Source: Roseobacter denitrificans OCh 114 (lineage in GTDB: Bacteria > Pseudomonadota > Alphaproteobacteria > Rhodobacterales > Rhodobacteraceae). From it: a stretch of 64,000 nucleotides of DNA. The stretch is from assembly GCF_000014045.1 (NCBI RefSeq), contig NC_008386.1, positions 42,470-106,469 on the forward strand, in the 5' to 3' direction. Below are positions 36,874 through 45,839 of the stretch, piece after piece (position 1 is the first letter of the stretch; every line of letters starts with the position of its first letter). The notes beneath the pieces are model-generated. The model saw nothing but the letters and a program-made list of their open reading frames with translations. It made no database searches and was not told where the DNA came from. The translations under genes were made by a program, and so were the position numbers.

Positions 36874-38076
36874 ATGTATCGCCCAAAAACACCACCGCAT
36901 TTGATCACACTGATCCTCCTGACTGGGTTCTCGCCCATGTCTCTCAATATGTTTTTGCCTTCACTGGCGAACATCGCCGTCGATCTCGAAACCGACTATG
37001 GGACGGTGAGCTGGGCGGTCTCTGGTTATCTTGCGATCACTGCCATCATCCAACTGATCATTGGCCCACTGTCCGACCGAATTGGCAGACGGCCAGTCCT
37101 TTTGGGAGCGTTGCTGGTCTTCGCATTTGCGTCAGTGGGCTGCGCTCTTGCTCAAAGCGTTGAGGTGTTTTTGTTTTCCCGGATACTTCAAGGCGGGATA
37201 ATCGGCGGATACGCCCTGTCTCTCGCAATCGTCCGGGACACGAGATCAGAACGCGAGGCTGTGAGCTTGATCGGTTACATCGGAATGACCATGGCAATCG
37301 CCCCGCTGGTTGGACCGATGTTAGGAGGTGTGCTGGATACATTTCTGGGATGGCGATCCATCTTTGCGTTCTATGCCGTCTCTGGTTTTGGTCTGTTTGC
37401 TTTGTGCTGGCTGGACCTTGGAGAGACCAAAACGCGTAGCAACAGTGACACCGGCATGCCGGTGCCGGGCACCACGACGCTTATGCGCGAACCGCTATTC
37501 TGGGCTTACGCGCTGTGCGGCACTTTCTCTGTTGGGGCGTTCTACATTTTTCTGACAGGCGCACCTCTTGTCGCTCAATCAGTCTTTGACATTACAACAG
37601 CGGAGCTGGGTTTCTACATCGGAACAATAACGGTCGGGTTCATGTTGGGCGGCTTCATCGCCGGGCGTTTTGGCAAAGGCTTTGAGCCGACAACCATGAT
37701 GATTGCGGGCCGGATCATAGCCTGTATCGGGCTTGTTGGAGGTCTGATCGTCTTGGCTTATGGCATCACATCGCCACAAATCTTCTTTGCGAGCACGATT
37801 TTCGTGGGCCTTGGAAATGGCATCACAATGCCCGGCAGCAATGCTGGCGCGATGTCAGTGCGACCTGACCTTGCGGGCAGTGCGGCTGGTCTGAGTGGCG
37901 CGTTGATCGTTGCTGGAGGTGCCACTTTGACTGCGGCGACAGGGACTGCCGTGACCGAAACCAATGGCGCGCAAACGCTGCTTACATTGATGCTAGTGGC
38001 ATCCGGTTTGGGCTTGGGTTTCGCCATCTGGGCGTCGTGGCTCAGGCAAAGGGCAGCGCAATGTCCGAATGAGTAA
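36874..38076 (+). CDS. Bcr/CflA family drug efflux MFS transporter
   Basis: A 400-residue, 12-helix proton-coupled exporter of the Bcr/CflA (DHA1) branch. Seen: the first-helix Met-rich segment (GFSPMSLNMFLPSLANIA), the motif A loop GPLSDRIGRRPVLL between helices 2 and 3, the RILQGGIIGGYALSLAIVRD segment of helix 4-5, and IGYIGMTMAIAPLVGPMLGG of helix 5. Such pumps move chloramphenicol, bicyclomycin and similar drugs; the substrate here is not shown. It starts 25 bases after an intrinsic terminator, so expression must depend on antitermination. Confidence 0.9.
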   Translation: MYRPKTPPHLITLILLTGFSPMSLNMFLPSLANIAVDLETDYGTVSWAVSGYLAITAIIQLIIGPLSDRIGRRPVLLGALLVFAFASVGCALAQSVEVFLFSRILQGGIIGGYALSLAIVRDTRSEREAVSLIGYIGMTMAIAPLVGPMLGGVLDTFLGWRSIFAFYAVSGFGLFALCWLDLGETKTRSNSDTGMPVPGTTTLMREPLFWAYALCGTFSVGAFYIFLTGAPLVAQSVFDITTAELGFYIGTITVGFMLGGFIAGRFGKGFEPTTMMIAGRIIACIGLVGGLIVLAYGITSPQIFFASTIFVGLGNGITMPGSNAGAMSVRPDLAGSAAGLSGALIVAGGATLTAATGTAVTETNGAQTLLTLMLVASGLGLGFAIWASWLRQRAAQCPNE

Positions 38077-38804
38077 AGCGGTCGTTCGCGCGGTCGCAGC
38101 GAATTCACTCTTCGTCCCGCGTTGTGTAAGTCGATGTGTGACGGTGGGAAGGGCTGCTATGGTGCGCTTACCGGCCAAAACTCATAGGTTTATGCGACCG
38201 GCGAAATCGACCGTTTTTGGGCATGGTGGCTCTTGCAAGAGGGTTTGTGTCTGACAGCAGCCATCGGTGATCTGTGCGGCGAATGACTGGAGTGAGCCCA
38301 TCCTGTGAATTTGGATTTCTCGCTGCGAGCGCGCGCAGCACAAAAATCGCTGCAGTCGCTCGATAGAATGCGCTGCGAGGCGGCAAGGATAGCCGCCGTT
38401 CGTTCGTGGCGCGCGAATCTCTGGAGGGAAGTTCACTGATCGTGTTTTGAAGCTGCAGTTCAAAACAAATCCATCAATACCTGCTTTCGATTTTACAAGA
38501 ATAAGGAGATTGCTGCCAGTTGTCCTTGTGCTTTAATCTTTCGACGCCCTTGTTGGGAGGAGCCTGTAGCAGCTGAATGTATGATCGGCGTGCCCACCGA
38601 CACTAATGTGCGTCAAGAGCGGCTGTTATTAATAACCTGCATGTTCTCAGCCTTCTATTTTAGGAGAGAGACCCTACTGGCAGTACGCCATGGACTGAGG
38701 CCGACATACGGTCCGATGGCAGGATCTTCAGACTCAATGGTGTCCGATTTCGGTTGCGGGATGTAGCAACAACGGCAGAGTTGCTCGACATCAGGTACAG
38801 TTCA
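38077..38804. other. 728-bp intergenic region, no gene supported
   Basis: Several short frames exist on both strands but none has a ribosome site or family resemblance. Between convergent genes, so promoters are not required. The stretch 38290-38470 has a rearranged, relic-like look without a recognisable parent. Confidence 0.4.
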
Positions 38805-39767
38805 TCACTCCGCTTTAGGCATCGTTTCCTCTAGTTTTTTGGAGATTGGAATGAATTCAGCGTCATCGCCAGGCGGTAGCCGAAACGGGCCATTTTCCCA
38901 GTCAGCCGTTTTCCAGGCTTCTTTTGCTTCTTCAATGCGGTCACGTGATGATGAGACGAAGTTCCACCAGATGAATCGGCTTTCATTCATGGTTTCACCA
39001 CCAAGCGCCATCAGGCGCGCGCCTTGTTCGCCGGCCCGGACGCTGATGCGATCCCCGGGGCGAAACACCATCATCCGCCCGGCCTCAAAAACCTCGCCTG
39101 CGATTTCAACCGACCCTTGAGTAATGTACAGGCCTCGATCTTCATGATTGTCTGGCAATGGGAAATGCGCACCGGGCTGAAGGACGACGTCGAGATAGAA
39201 TGTTTCCAACTGCATGGTGACAGGGCTGGTTTCGCCGTAGGCTGTTCCAAGAATGAGCTTGGCGTGAAGGCCAGTATCATTGATTTCGGGCAAGGCTTCC
39301 TTTTTGTGATGCTCGAAATCTGGTGCCATATCTTCGTCTTTTTCAGGCAGAGCGATCCATGTTTGGATCCCGAACAACTTATGGCGTGACGCGCGGGTTT
39401 CTGGGCTCGTGCGCTCGGAATGGGTAACACCCCGACCGGCAGTCATCCAGTTTACCTCGCCCGGATAGATCATCTGATGGGTCCCAACGCTATCTCGGTG
39501 TTCAAATTCACCTTCGTAAAGATATGTGACGGTGCCCAAGCCAATATGAGGGTGCGGGCGTACGTCGATCCCGCCATCCGTGATGAATTCCGCCGGTCCC
39601 ATTTGGTCAAAGAAAATGAACGGTCCGACCATTTGGCGTTTCGGGCTTGGCAGGGCCCGCCGTACTTCAAAGCCTCCAAGATCACGGGCACGTGGAATAA
39701 TCAGGGTTTCAAGCGAATCGAGGCTTGAATTGGGACAATCAGGTTTTTGGGTGGGATTCCAACTCAT
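38805..39767 (-). CDS. Pirin family protein
   Basis: A 320-residue bicupin. The metal-binding pattern RPHPHIGLGTVTYLYEGEFE then HRDSVG, with the glutamate in GVTHSERTSP, is intact, followed by the pirin C-terminal cupin (GLYITQGSVEIAGEVFEAG). Pirins are iron proteins; some are quercetin dioxygenases, others redox-sensing. ATG 39767 follows AAGGAG. Last gene of the minus-strand stress cluster. Confidence 0.92.
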   Translation of the reverse strand: MSWNPTQKPDCPNSSLDSLETLIIPRARDLGGFEVRRALPSPKRQMVGPFIFFDQMGPAEFITDGGIDVRPHPHIGLGTVTYLYEGEFEHRDSVGTHQMIYPGEVNWMTAGRGVTHSERTSPETRASRHKLFGIQTWIALPEKDEDMAPDFEHHKKEALPEINDTGLHAKLILGTAYGETSPVTMQLETFYLDVVLQPGAHFPLPDNHEDRGLYITQGSVEIAGEVFEAGRMMVFRPGDRISVRAGEQGARLMALGGETMNESRFIWWNFVSSSRDRIEEAKEAWKTADWENGPFRLPPGDDAEFIPISKKLEETMPKAE

Positions 39768-39845
39768 GAGGGGCGCTCCTTTTTTTATTGTGAGTTCTTT
39801 AGCGTCTAATTCGATTAGTAAACATCTACGGACATAATGGCGGAC

Positions 39846-40439
39846 CTACACCGCAAGCGCACCCCACTCATCGGGCATGAGGGTTTGCCCAACATCGAAC
39901 GCGCCTTGTCCATCTGGATTTAGGATGACAGCCTCGCCTTCTGCCAGACGGGCCCCAGCAACCCTTTCGATGTTTGACCGGTGCGCAACCACCACGCGGT
40001 TCGTGCCATCCGTTGGGCGATCTGCGAGCAGGCTGCGCAGAAAGGCTGCTCTTTCATCGCGACCCGCTTCATCCGAGAGGAGGCCAATCAACGCCATGCG
40101 TTCTTCGACGCGGCCAAAGGCTATTTCAGCCATGTCGCGGCACCGCGCGAAGGGAGACGCCAGCACCTCGCCAACCGGAATTTGGAGGTCTCGAAACGCC
40201 GCACCGATGATTTCGGATTGCCGGATGCCTTCTTCCGACAAGAGGCGTTGGCGTGCGCGAGGCCACTCAACCCGGTCAACACCGGACCATGTGGTTGCGG
40301 CATGGCGAAAGTAGATTACATGACCGCCCGCACGAAGGCGACCCAAGACCTCTGCGCGCGCAGCTTTGGGCACACCGAAGAGCAAAGCACTCAATGAACC
40401 GGCCAATGCCGAGCGGCGTGAGATTTTCAGTTGGGTCAT
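39846..40439 (-). CDS. Exported histidine phosphatase family protein
   Basis: Starting at ATG 40439 (AAAGG before it) gives 197 residues with a twin-arginine signal (ISRRSALAGSLSALLFG, cleavage near ARA). The phosphatase core has VIYFRHAATTW (RHA instead of the classical RHG), Arg in ASPFARCRDMA and a second His in VVVAHRSNIE. An upstream in-frame ATG at 40487 has no better ribosome site. Periplasmic phosphoesterase; substrate unknown. Confidence 0.85.
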   Translation of the reverse strand: MTQLKISRRSALAGSLSALLFGVPKAARAEVLGRLRAGGHVIYFRHAATTWSGVDRVEWPRARQRLLSEEGIRQSEIIGAAFRDLQIPVGEVLASPFARCRDMAEIAFGRVEERMALIGLLSDEAGRDERAAFLRSLLADRPTDGTNRVVVAHRSNIERVAGARLAEGEAVILNPDGQGAFDVGQTLMPDEWGALAV

Positions 40440-40551
40440 GGTATCTGCCTTTCTGTAGGGTGTGGCACGGTGATTTCGGCTGTTCATCGCAATGACCCAC
40501 CGATCGTTGACACCTGCTCATGTTATTCAGGAAGCAGGCCTGCGGATTGCA

Positions 40552-42741
40552 TCAGGTTTGTATCGCAGCGTTAACCCTTTCCCGGGTAAACGGCATATGC
40601 CTGAGCCTGCGCCCCTTCGCGGCATAGAACGCATTCGCAATTGCTGCCGAGACCATTGGCGTACCGACCTCGCCCACGCCAACGGGCGGTGCATCGACCT
40701 CTGCCATGTAGATATCAATGGGAGGCACGCGGTCCGCGCGTGTGATCTCGTAGTCCCAGAAGTTGTTCTGGACCACTTCGCCATTTTCGATGTCGATCTT
40801 TTCAGTGAGGGCCATAGAGAGGCCAAAGATAATGCCACCCTCGATCTGGTTGTGTGCATTGTCGGGCGAGACGATGCGCCCGGCATCGACTGCTGCCCAG
40901 ACGTGCTTCACCCTGATGTCGCCCGACGACTCATCGACCTCTATCTCTGCCACGCCAGCGGCCATTGATGAACTGTAGCCCGCAAAGGACAACCCGAGCG
41001 CGCGGGTGCCACGGTTCCGCCAATCTGACATCTCGGCCACCTTCTCCAAAAGGTGCCGCCCGCGCGGGTTTTCGGCAACAAGATCCAACCGGAAATCCAG
41101 CGGATCGCGGCCAGCCGCCTCAGACAGCTCGTCCATGAACGCCTCGGCGGCAAAGCTTGTGTAGGCCGCGCCGATGCCGCGGTAAGGTGCCAGTCGGGCG
41201 TCGCGTTCGGTAATGATGTGATCCGCGCGAAAATCGGGAATGGTGTAGAACTTGCTTTCCGCGCCCCGCATCGAGATCACATCGTTCGGCTTGACCGCCT
41301 CCCAGCGACCGGGGTTGAAAAACCCGATAACGCTCGGCGTGGCGACCTTGTGATGCCACCCGCTGAGACGCCCGTCAGCCGTGAGGCCCGCTTCAAGATG
41401 CTGTGCTGCGGCGGGCCGGAACGTGCCATTCTTGACGTCATCTTCGCGTGTCCAGGTCACTTTGACCGGGCGACCAACGGCCTTGGAACAAAGCAGCGCA
41501 TCGCGCACGTATTCCTGAACAAAGGCCGTCCGTCTGCCAAAGCTGCCGCCCATTGTCATCATGTTCAGTCTGACACGGTCTTGGGTGGTTCCAAGCGTTT
41601 GCATCACCGTTTGCGTGGTCCAGGATTGGGTTTGCGTGCCAGCCCAAACCTCAGCCCCCAGCCCATCGGCATCGACTGAGGCAACAGCCGCCATTGGTTC
41701 GATCTGAGCATGATAGGCATAATCCGACAAATAGAGGTGACTGATCTGCCGTTCCGCATTTGCAATCGCAGAAGGTGCATCGCCACGCTCTGCCCAGATC
41801 GCAGGCTCTGACTGGGCATCCTGTGCGGCGGCTGCATAGGCTTCAAGGGTTGCTTCACTATTGAAGCCGCGGGCTGGCGATGTTGTCGACCACTCCACCT
41901 GCAAAAGACTGCGTGCCCCCAATGCGGCCCACAGGCTTTCGGCGACAACGGCGACGCCGTCCGGCAAGGTCACAATATCGAACACACCATTGACTGCGCG
42001 GGCGTCCGTATCATCCAGTGTGAGAGGTGTTTCGCCTTCGACAGGGGCGCGCAGCACGGTCGCATGGGCCATGTTGTCCAGTTCCACATCTATCGCGTAT
42101 TGGGCATTGCCGGTGCTTTTGGCAGGCACATCGCGGCGCGGGATGTCCTGGCCGATGATGCGGAAATCCTGAGGGTCCTTGAGGGCAAGGCTATCCGCGC
42201 TTGGAATATCCACGCCTGTCGTCCCGGCGGCAGCGAGATTACCATAGCTGAGTTGCGTTCCATCCTCGGCGACAACAGCGCTTGGCTCTGTGTGCAGGCT
42301 CTCCTTGGGCACGCCCAATTCGCGTGCTGCGATTTGCAACAGGACGTCACGCGCCTGTGCACCTGCCCGGCGCATCGGATCGTAGTAGCTCTGAACACCG
42401 GTACTGCCCGCTGTGTAAAGCACGCCGCCGAACAACGGGTTTCCAAAGGTGCGATCATCCGCATTCAATTGCTCGATCACCACATCGTCCCAGTTTGCGT
42501 CAAGCTCTTCGGCAAGGATCTGTGGCAAAGTGCTATAGCTGCTTTGCCCCATCTCGGTGGAGGGGAACACGATTTTGATGACACCGTCGGAGGCAATGCT
42601 CAGCCATGGGTTCACGGCCAGCCCGGTATTTGCCTGAGCCAGCGCGCTGACAGCCGACACCCCGCCCGCGCCGACCGCGAAGAAAAGACCGGCACCTCCT
42701 TTGAGGACACTACGGCGCGATAGATTTGATGTCGTGGTCAT
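40552..42741 (-). CDS. Xanthine dehydrogenase family molybdopterin-binding subunit
   Basis: A 729-residue large subunit of the isoquinoline 1-oxidoreductase/aldehyde dehydrogenase branch. Tat signal (LSRRSVLKGG) at residues 8-17; two molybdopterin-binding domains with MGGSFGRRTAF, ARLAPYRGIGAAYTSFAAE, and the catalytic glutamate in GVGEVGTPMVS. ATG 42741 follows GGAGGTG and is one base from the small subunit stop. The open frame extends further upstream but that part is antisense-like to the small subunit. Expected to hydroxylate an N-heterocycle or aldehyde in the periplasm, passing electrons through the 2Fe-2S subunit. Confidence 0.92.
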   Translation of the reverse strand: MTTTSNLSRRSVLKGGAGLFFAVGAGGVSAVSALAQANTGLAVNPWLSIASDGVIKIVFPSTEMGQSSYSTLPQILAEELDANWDDVVIEQLNADDRTFGNPLFGGVLYTAGSTGVQSYYDPMRRAGAQARDVLLQIAARELGVPKESLHTEPSAVVAEDGTQLSYGNLAAAGTTGVDIPSADSLALKDPQDFRIIGQDIPRRDVPAKSTGNAQYAIDVELDNMAHATVLRAPVEGETPLTLDDTDARAVNGVFDIVTLPDGVAVVAESLWAALGARSLLQVEWSTTSPARGFNSEATLEAYAAAAQDAQSEPAIWAERGDAPSAIANAERQISHLYLSDYAYHAQIEPMAAVASVDADGLGAEVWAGTQTQSWTTQTVMQTLGTTQDRVRLNMMTMGGSFGRRTAFVQEYVRDALLCSKAVGRPVKVTWTREDDVKNGTFRPAAAQHLEAGLTADGRLSGWHHKVATPSVIGFFNPGRWEAVKPNDVISMRGAESKFYTIPDFRADHIITERDARLAPYRGIGAAYTSFAAEAFMDELSEAAGRDPLDFRLDLVAENPRGRHLLEKVAEMSDWRNRGTRALGLSFAGYSSSMAAGVAEIEVDESSGDIRVKHVWAAVDAGRIVSPDNAHNQIEGGIIFGLSMALTEKIDIENGEVVQNNFWDYEITRADRVPPIDIYMAEVDAPPVGVGEVGTPMVSAAIANAFYAAKGRRLRHMPFTRERVNAAIQT

Positions 42742-42742
42742 C

Positions 42743-43195
42743 TCACACCTCCTGAGCGGCTTGTTCGACCGCCTTGAAGATGCGGTTATAAGTGCCGCAG
42801 CGGCACAGGTTCGGCGCCATGTATTCGGCGATCTCGGCGCGGGAAGGATCGGGGTTCTCAGACAAAAGGGCTGCTGCGCGCATGATCTGACCGGACTGGC
42901 AGTAGCCGCATTGCGGTACCTGTTGGTCAATCCATGCCTTTTGCAGCGGGTGGCTGGCATCCTCGGACAAGCCTTCGATGGTAGTGACCTCGTATCCTGC
43001 CACATCCCCGACAGACAACTGACATGAAAATTCGGGCTCTCCGTCCACATGCACGGTACAGGCTCCGCACATCGCGGCCCCGCACCCATATTTGGTCCCT
43101 TTCAGGCCGAGCTCATCACGAATGACAAGCAACAACAACTCGTCCTCTGGATTATCCACCTCGACCGAGCGGCCGTTCAGCGTGAAGTTTATCAT
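42743..43195 (-). CDS. (2Fe-2S)-binding subunit of the molybdenum hydroxylase
   Basis: A 150-residue electron-transfer subunit. N-terminal plant-type ferredoxin cluster (GCGAAMCGACTVHVDG and later SCQLSV) and C-terminal helical cluster (CGYCQSGQIM, NLCRCGTY). All eight Cys are present. Good GGAGGAATT before ATG 43195. Forms an IorAB-like enzyme with the next gene. Confidence 0.94.
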   Translation of the reverse strand: MINFTLNGRSVEVDNPEDELLLLVIRDELGLKGTKYGCGAAMCGACTVHVDGEPEFSCQLSVGDVAGYEVTTIEGLSEDASHPLQKAWIDQQVPQCGYCQSGQIMRAAALLSENPDPSRAEIAEYMAPNLCRCGTYNRIFKAVEQAAQEV

Positions 43196-43279
43196 CTTCG
43201 AATTCCTCCTTTGGCATTGGTTGCGGTTATTTTTGGTTCAACTTTTAGATGTGGATCGCTGGACCCCTAAAACGCCTCG

Positions 43280-44878
43280 TCAAGGCGATATGTAGTGCCG
43301 GACAACGGGCCCAGTTTCGCGCGTATCAAAGGCGCGGAGACGATCCTGCACATCTGCATCGTCACGCGTGACACGCTGGTGCTGTTCAAGATGTTCCGAC
43401 CAACTGGGCAGCAGGAAGCTCTCGATCCATAGCCCGGGCGTTTCGACACTTTCATGAACAAACCACTGCGTCGCCCCGTCGCGCAGCCGCTCTTTTGAGA
43501 ACGCGTGAAGGGCTGCGAGGAAATCGGCTTTGCGGTCGGCATTGACCTGGTACTCCACCATCACCATGGCGCGTTGATCTGGGTACTGGCCGTCACTCAG
43601 GACAGGGGCGGAGGGCCAAAGAGCTGATGGTGTTAGATCAGCGTTCTCTGCTTGCCCCACTTTGAAGCCACGCGTGACCAGAATACCGAGTGCCAAACCG
43701 GCCGCTGCAATCATTAAGGCGACAGGGATAGATGTCGCAGTCGCGACTTGGCCCCAAATGATCGAACCCGCGGCCATTGAGCCAAAGAACACCATCAGAA
43801 ACACCGCGAGACCCCTTGCGCGCACCCAGTTGGGCAGCGCCATCTGCGCAGACACGTTGAAGGAGGTCAGGACCGTGATCCATGAGAACCCACCAAGAAA
43901 CGCGGCTGCCATCAACGCGACAGGCGTTGCGGAAAGCGCCATAATCAAAAGGGCTGCGATAGTTCCAAGCGTGCCCGCCCGCACGGCCATATCAGAGTCC
44001 AACCGCTTTTGAAGGCGCGGCAAGAGCAGCGCACCGGTCACAGCACCACCGCCGATCAGGGCCACAAGGGTGCCGTAAAGCTGTGATCCGCCACCTTCGG
44101 CCTGTCGCGCGATCAGAGGCAAAAGCGACCAGTAGGCAGACGCAAAGATGAAGAACGCTCCCGCACGGATAGCGGTCGCTTTCAGAGCTTCATTGTTTCG
44201 GACATGGCGCAGACCAGTGGCCATGTCCCCGAGGATCGGTCCATGATATTTTGTCCCCGTTGTAGGTTCCGGCTTCCACAGCAAGAGCGCCACGATGATG
44301 ACGAGATGACTGACTGCGTTCAGCGCAAAGGGTGCGGCAAGGCCGACGCTCGCAATCAGGATGCCTGCCAGTGCGGGGCCGATGGCACGGCTGATATTGA
44401 TGCCCATCGAGTTGAGCGCGATCGCGGGCTTCAGTTTTTCCCGTGGGACCAACTGCGGCACGATGGCCTGCCAAGCCGGGGCCATGAATGCAGCGCCCGT
44501 TCCGATGGCCAGCGTGAACAGGATCAGCAGCAGCGGGGTCATCATCTCAAGCCACACGAGAACCGTGAGTGTTGAGATAACAATCGTCAGCAAAATATTG
44601 ATCGTGATCAGCATGCGCCGCTTGTCCAGCCGGTCGGCTAGAGCGCCTGCAAAAAGTGCAAACAGAAAGACCGGCAGTGTCGTAGCCGCCTGCACCAGCG
44701 TGACAACAGAAGGGCTGGAGTTGAGCGTTGTCATGAGCCAGCCAGCGCCCACATCGTGCATCCAGGTGCCGACATTCGAGATCAGAGTCGCCGTCCACAA
44801 AAGCGCAAACGCCATGTGGCCGAAGGACGAAAACGCCCCCGGAGAAGGTGCCTCTACTGTGCTACCACTGGATGACAT
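43280..44878 (-). CDS. MFS transporter (MFS_3 / enterobactin exporter-like)
   Basis: 532 residues from ATG 44878 (GGAGGAGG before it). About 410 residues of 12 helices: FALLWTATLISNVGTWMHDV, LADRLDKRRMLI (motif A), MAPAWQAIVPQLVPREKL typical of the MFS_3 family. The last 100 residues are a soluble domain (EYQVNADRKADFLAALHAF, then QWFVHESVETPGLWIESFL) common to this subfamily. It overlaps the GNAT gene by 17 bases. Substrate unknown; position suggests export of a toxic organic compound. Confidence 0.9.
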   Translation of the reverse strand: MSSSGSTVEAPSPGAFSSFGHMAFALLWTATLISNVGTWMHDVGAGWLMTTLNSSPSVVTLVQAATTLPVFLFALFAGALADRLDKRRMLITINILLTIVISTLTVLVWLEMMTPLLLILFTLAIGTGAAFMAPAWQAIVPQLVPREKLKPAIALNSMGINISRAIGPALAGILIASVGLAAPFALNAVSHLVIIVALLLWKPEPTTGTKYHGPILGDMATGLRHVRNNEALKATAIRAGAFFIFASAYWSLLPLIARQAEGGGSQLYGTLVALIGGGAVTGALLLPRLQKRLDSDMAVRAGTLGTIAALLIMALSATPVALMAAAFLGGFSWITVLTSFNVSAQMALPNWVRARGLAVFLMVFFGSMAAGSIIWGQVATATSIPVALMIAAAGLALGILVTRGFKVGQAENADLTPSALWPSAPVLSDGQYPDQRAMVMVEYQVNADRKADFLAALHAFSKERLRDGATQWFVHESVETPGLWIESFLLPSWSEHLEQHQRVTRDDADVQDRLRAFDTRETGPVVRHYISP

Positions 44879-45161
44879 CTGCGACCTCCTCCCGGTGCTT
44901 TTGCGCATAGGCGCGCACGAACGGACACAGCGGCACGATCCGTTGGCCGGCGGCGCGCGCATCAGCGAGCAATCGGTCCACCAATGCACCTGCAACGCCC
45001 ATGCCGCGCATACTGTCCGGCACGCCCGTATGATCCGCGATGATCAGACTGTCCGACACCTTTGAAATCGTCAGCTCACCTTCACCCTCCACACCAGCAA
45101 TCGTGGCGCCGTAGCGGGCTTTGCTATCGGTATCTGTGCGGGTAATCTCAATATCAGACAT
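44862..45161 (-). CDS. Small GNAT-like N-acetyltransferase (YidJ/Gtf-type)
   Basis: A 99-residue minimal GNAT domain: GEGELTISKVSDSLIIADHT, then VPDSMRGMGVAGALVDRLL (acetyl-CoA loop) and IVPLCPFVRAYAQKH. This is the compact family that acetylates small molecules or is of unknown substrate. SD AAGGAAA. Coupled to the MFS gene. Confidence 0.88.
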   Translation of the reverse strand: MSDIEITRTDTDSKARYGATIAGVEGEGELTISKVSDSLIIADHTGVPDSMRGMGVAGALVDRLLADARAAGQRIVPLCPFVRAYAQKHREEVADVIQW

Positions 45162-45220
45162 GTAATTTCCTTAAGGTTGATTTGGCTGTCAGATGACTAG
45201 GGTGCATGAACAGTTCGGTG

Positions 45221-45724
45221 TCACGACGCCGCTTTGAGCCCGCTGGCGTCGTTGGACAGATGTGCCTCAAGGAACCACACCGTTTTATCCAGATACCGGG
45301 ATGCGGAGGTGAAGATATCTGCCGTGTCCGCGTCACCGGCCTCATCCGCGAGGTCGATACTCTCGCGCACATGGTTGCCCAAGGTGGCGAAGCGATCAGC
45401 GAGCGCCTCCAGATGGTCGTCACCGGACACCACGTCCGTTCCATAGGGGTCCAGACGGCTTGATTGGCCAACGGCAATCGCACGGCCATCAGGCACCCCG
45501 CCAAGCGTTGCGATACGCTCGGCCATGGTGTCGATTTCTTCATCGAGCGGTTCCACAAGGCTATCAAAGAACTCATGGAGCTGCTGAAAGCGTGGATCCC
45601 TGATGGTCCAATGCGCCTGTTTCACGGCAAGGCGCAGATCAATGGCGTCGGCCAGCGTTCTTTGCAACAGATCTATCGCGGTCTTGCGCGTGTTGTCAGC
45701 GAGTTTGAGGCGTGTGTGTCTCAT
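45221..45724 (-). CDS. dps: Dps family DNA-binding ferritin-like protein
   Basis: A 167-residue Dps. The ferroxidase residues are visible: KQAHWTIRDPRFQQLHEFFD (His and Asp) and EPLDEEIDTMAERI (Glu). Dps oxidises Fe(II) with peroxide, stores iron and protects DNA in stress. The start ATG 45724 has AAGGAG; the longer open frame upstream is not Dps-like. Its presence with electrophile-detoxifying genes fits an oxidative-stress role. Confidence 0.93.
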   Translation of the reverse strand: MRHTRLKLADNTRKTAIDLLQRTLADAIDLRLAVKQAHWTIRDPRFQQLHEFFDSLVEPLDEEIDTMAERIATLGGVPDGRAIAVGQSSRLDPYGTDVVSGDDHLEALADRFATLGNHVRESIDLADEAGDADTADIFTSASRYLDKTVWFLEAHLSNDASGLKAAS

Positions 45725-45839
45725 CGAAAACTCCTTGCCCGAACGGTAAATAGCGCTTGATCGCGGGCGGTTTGGTGTTGAAACGGAAAGGCGATAACGG
45801 CGTTCGCAACCGCCTTTCCGCGTTAGGCTATTCAGCCGC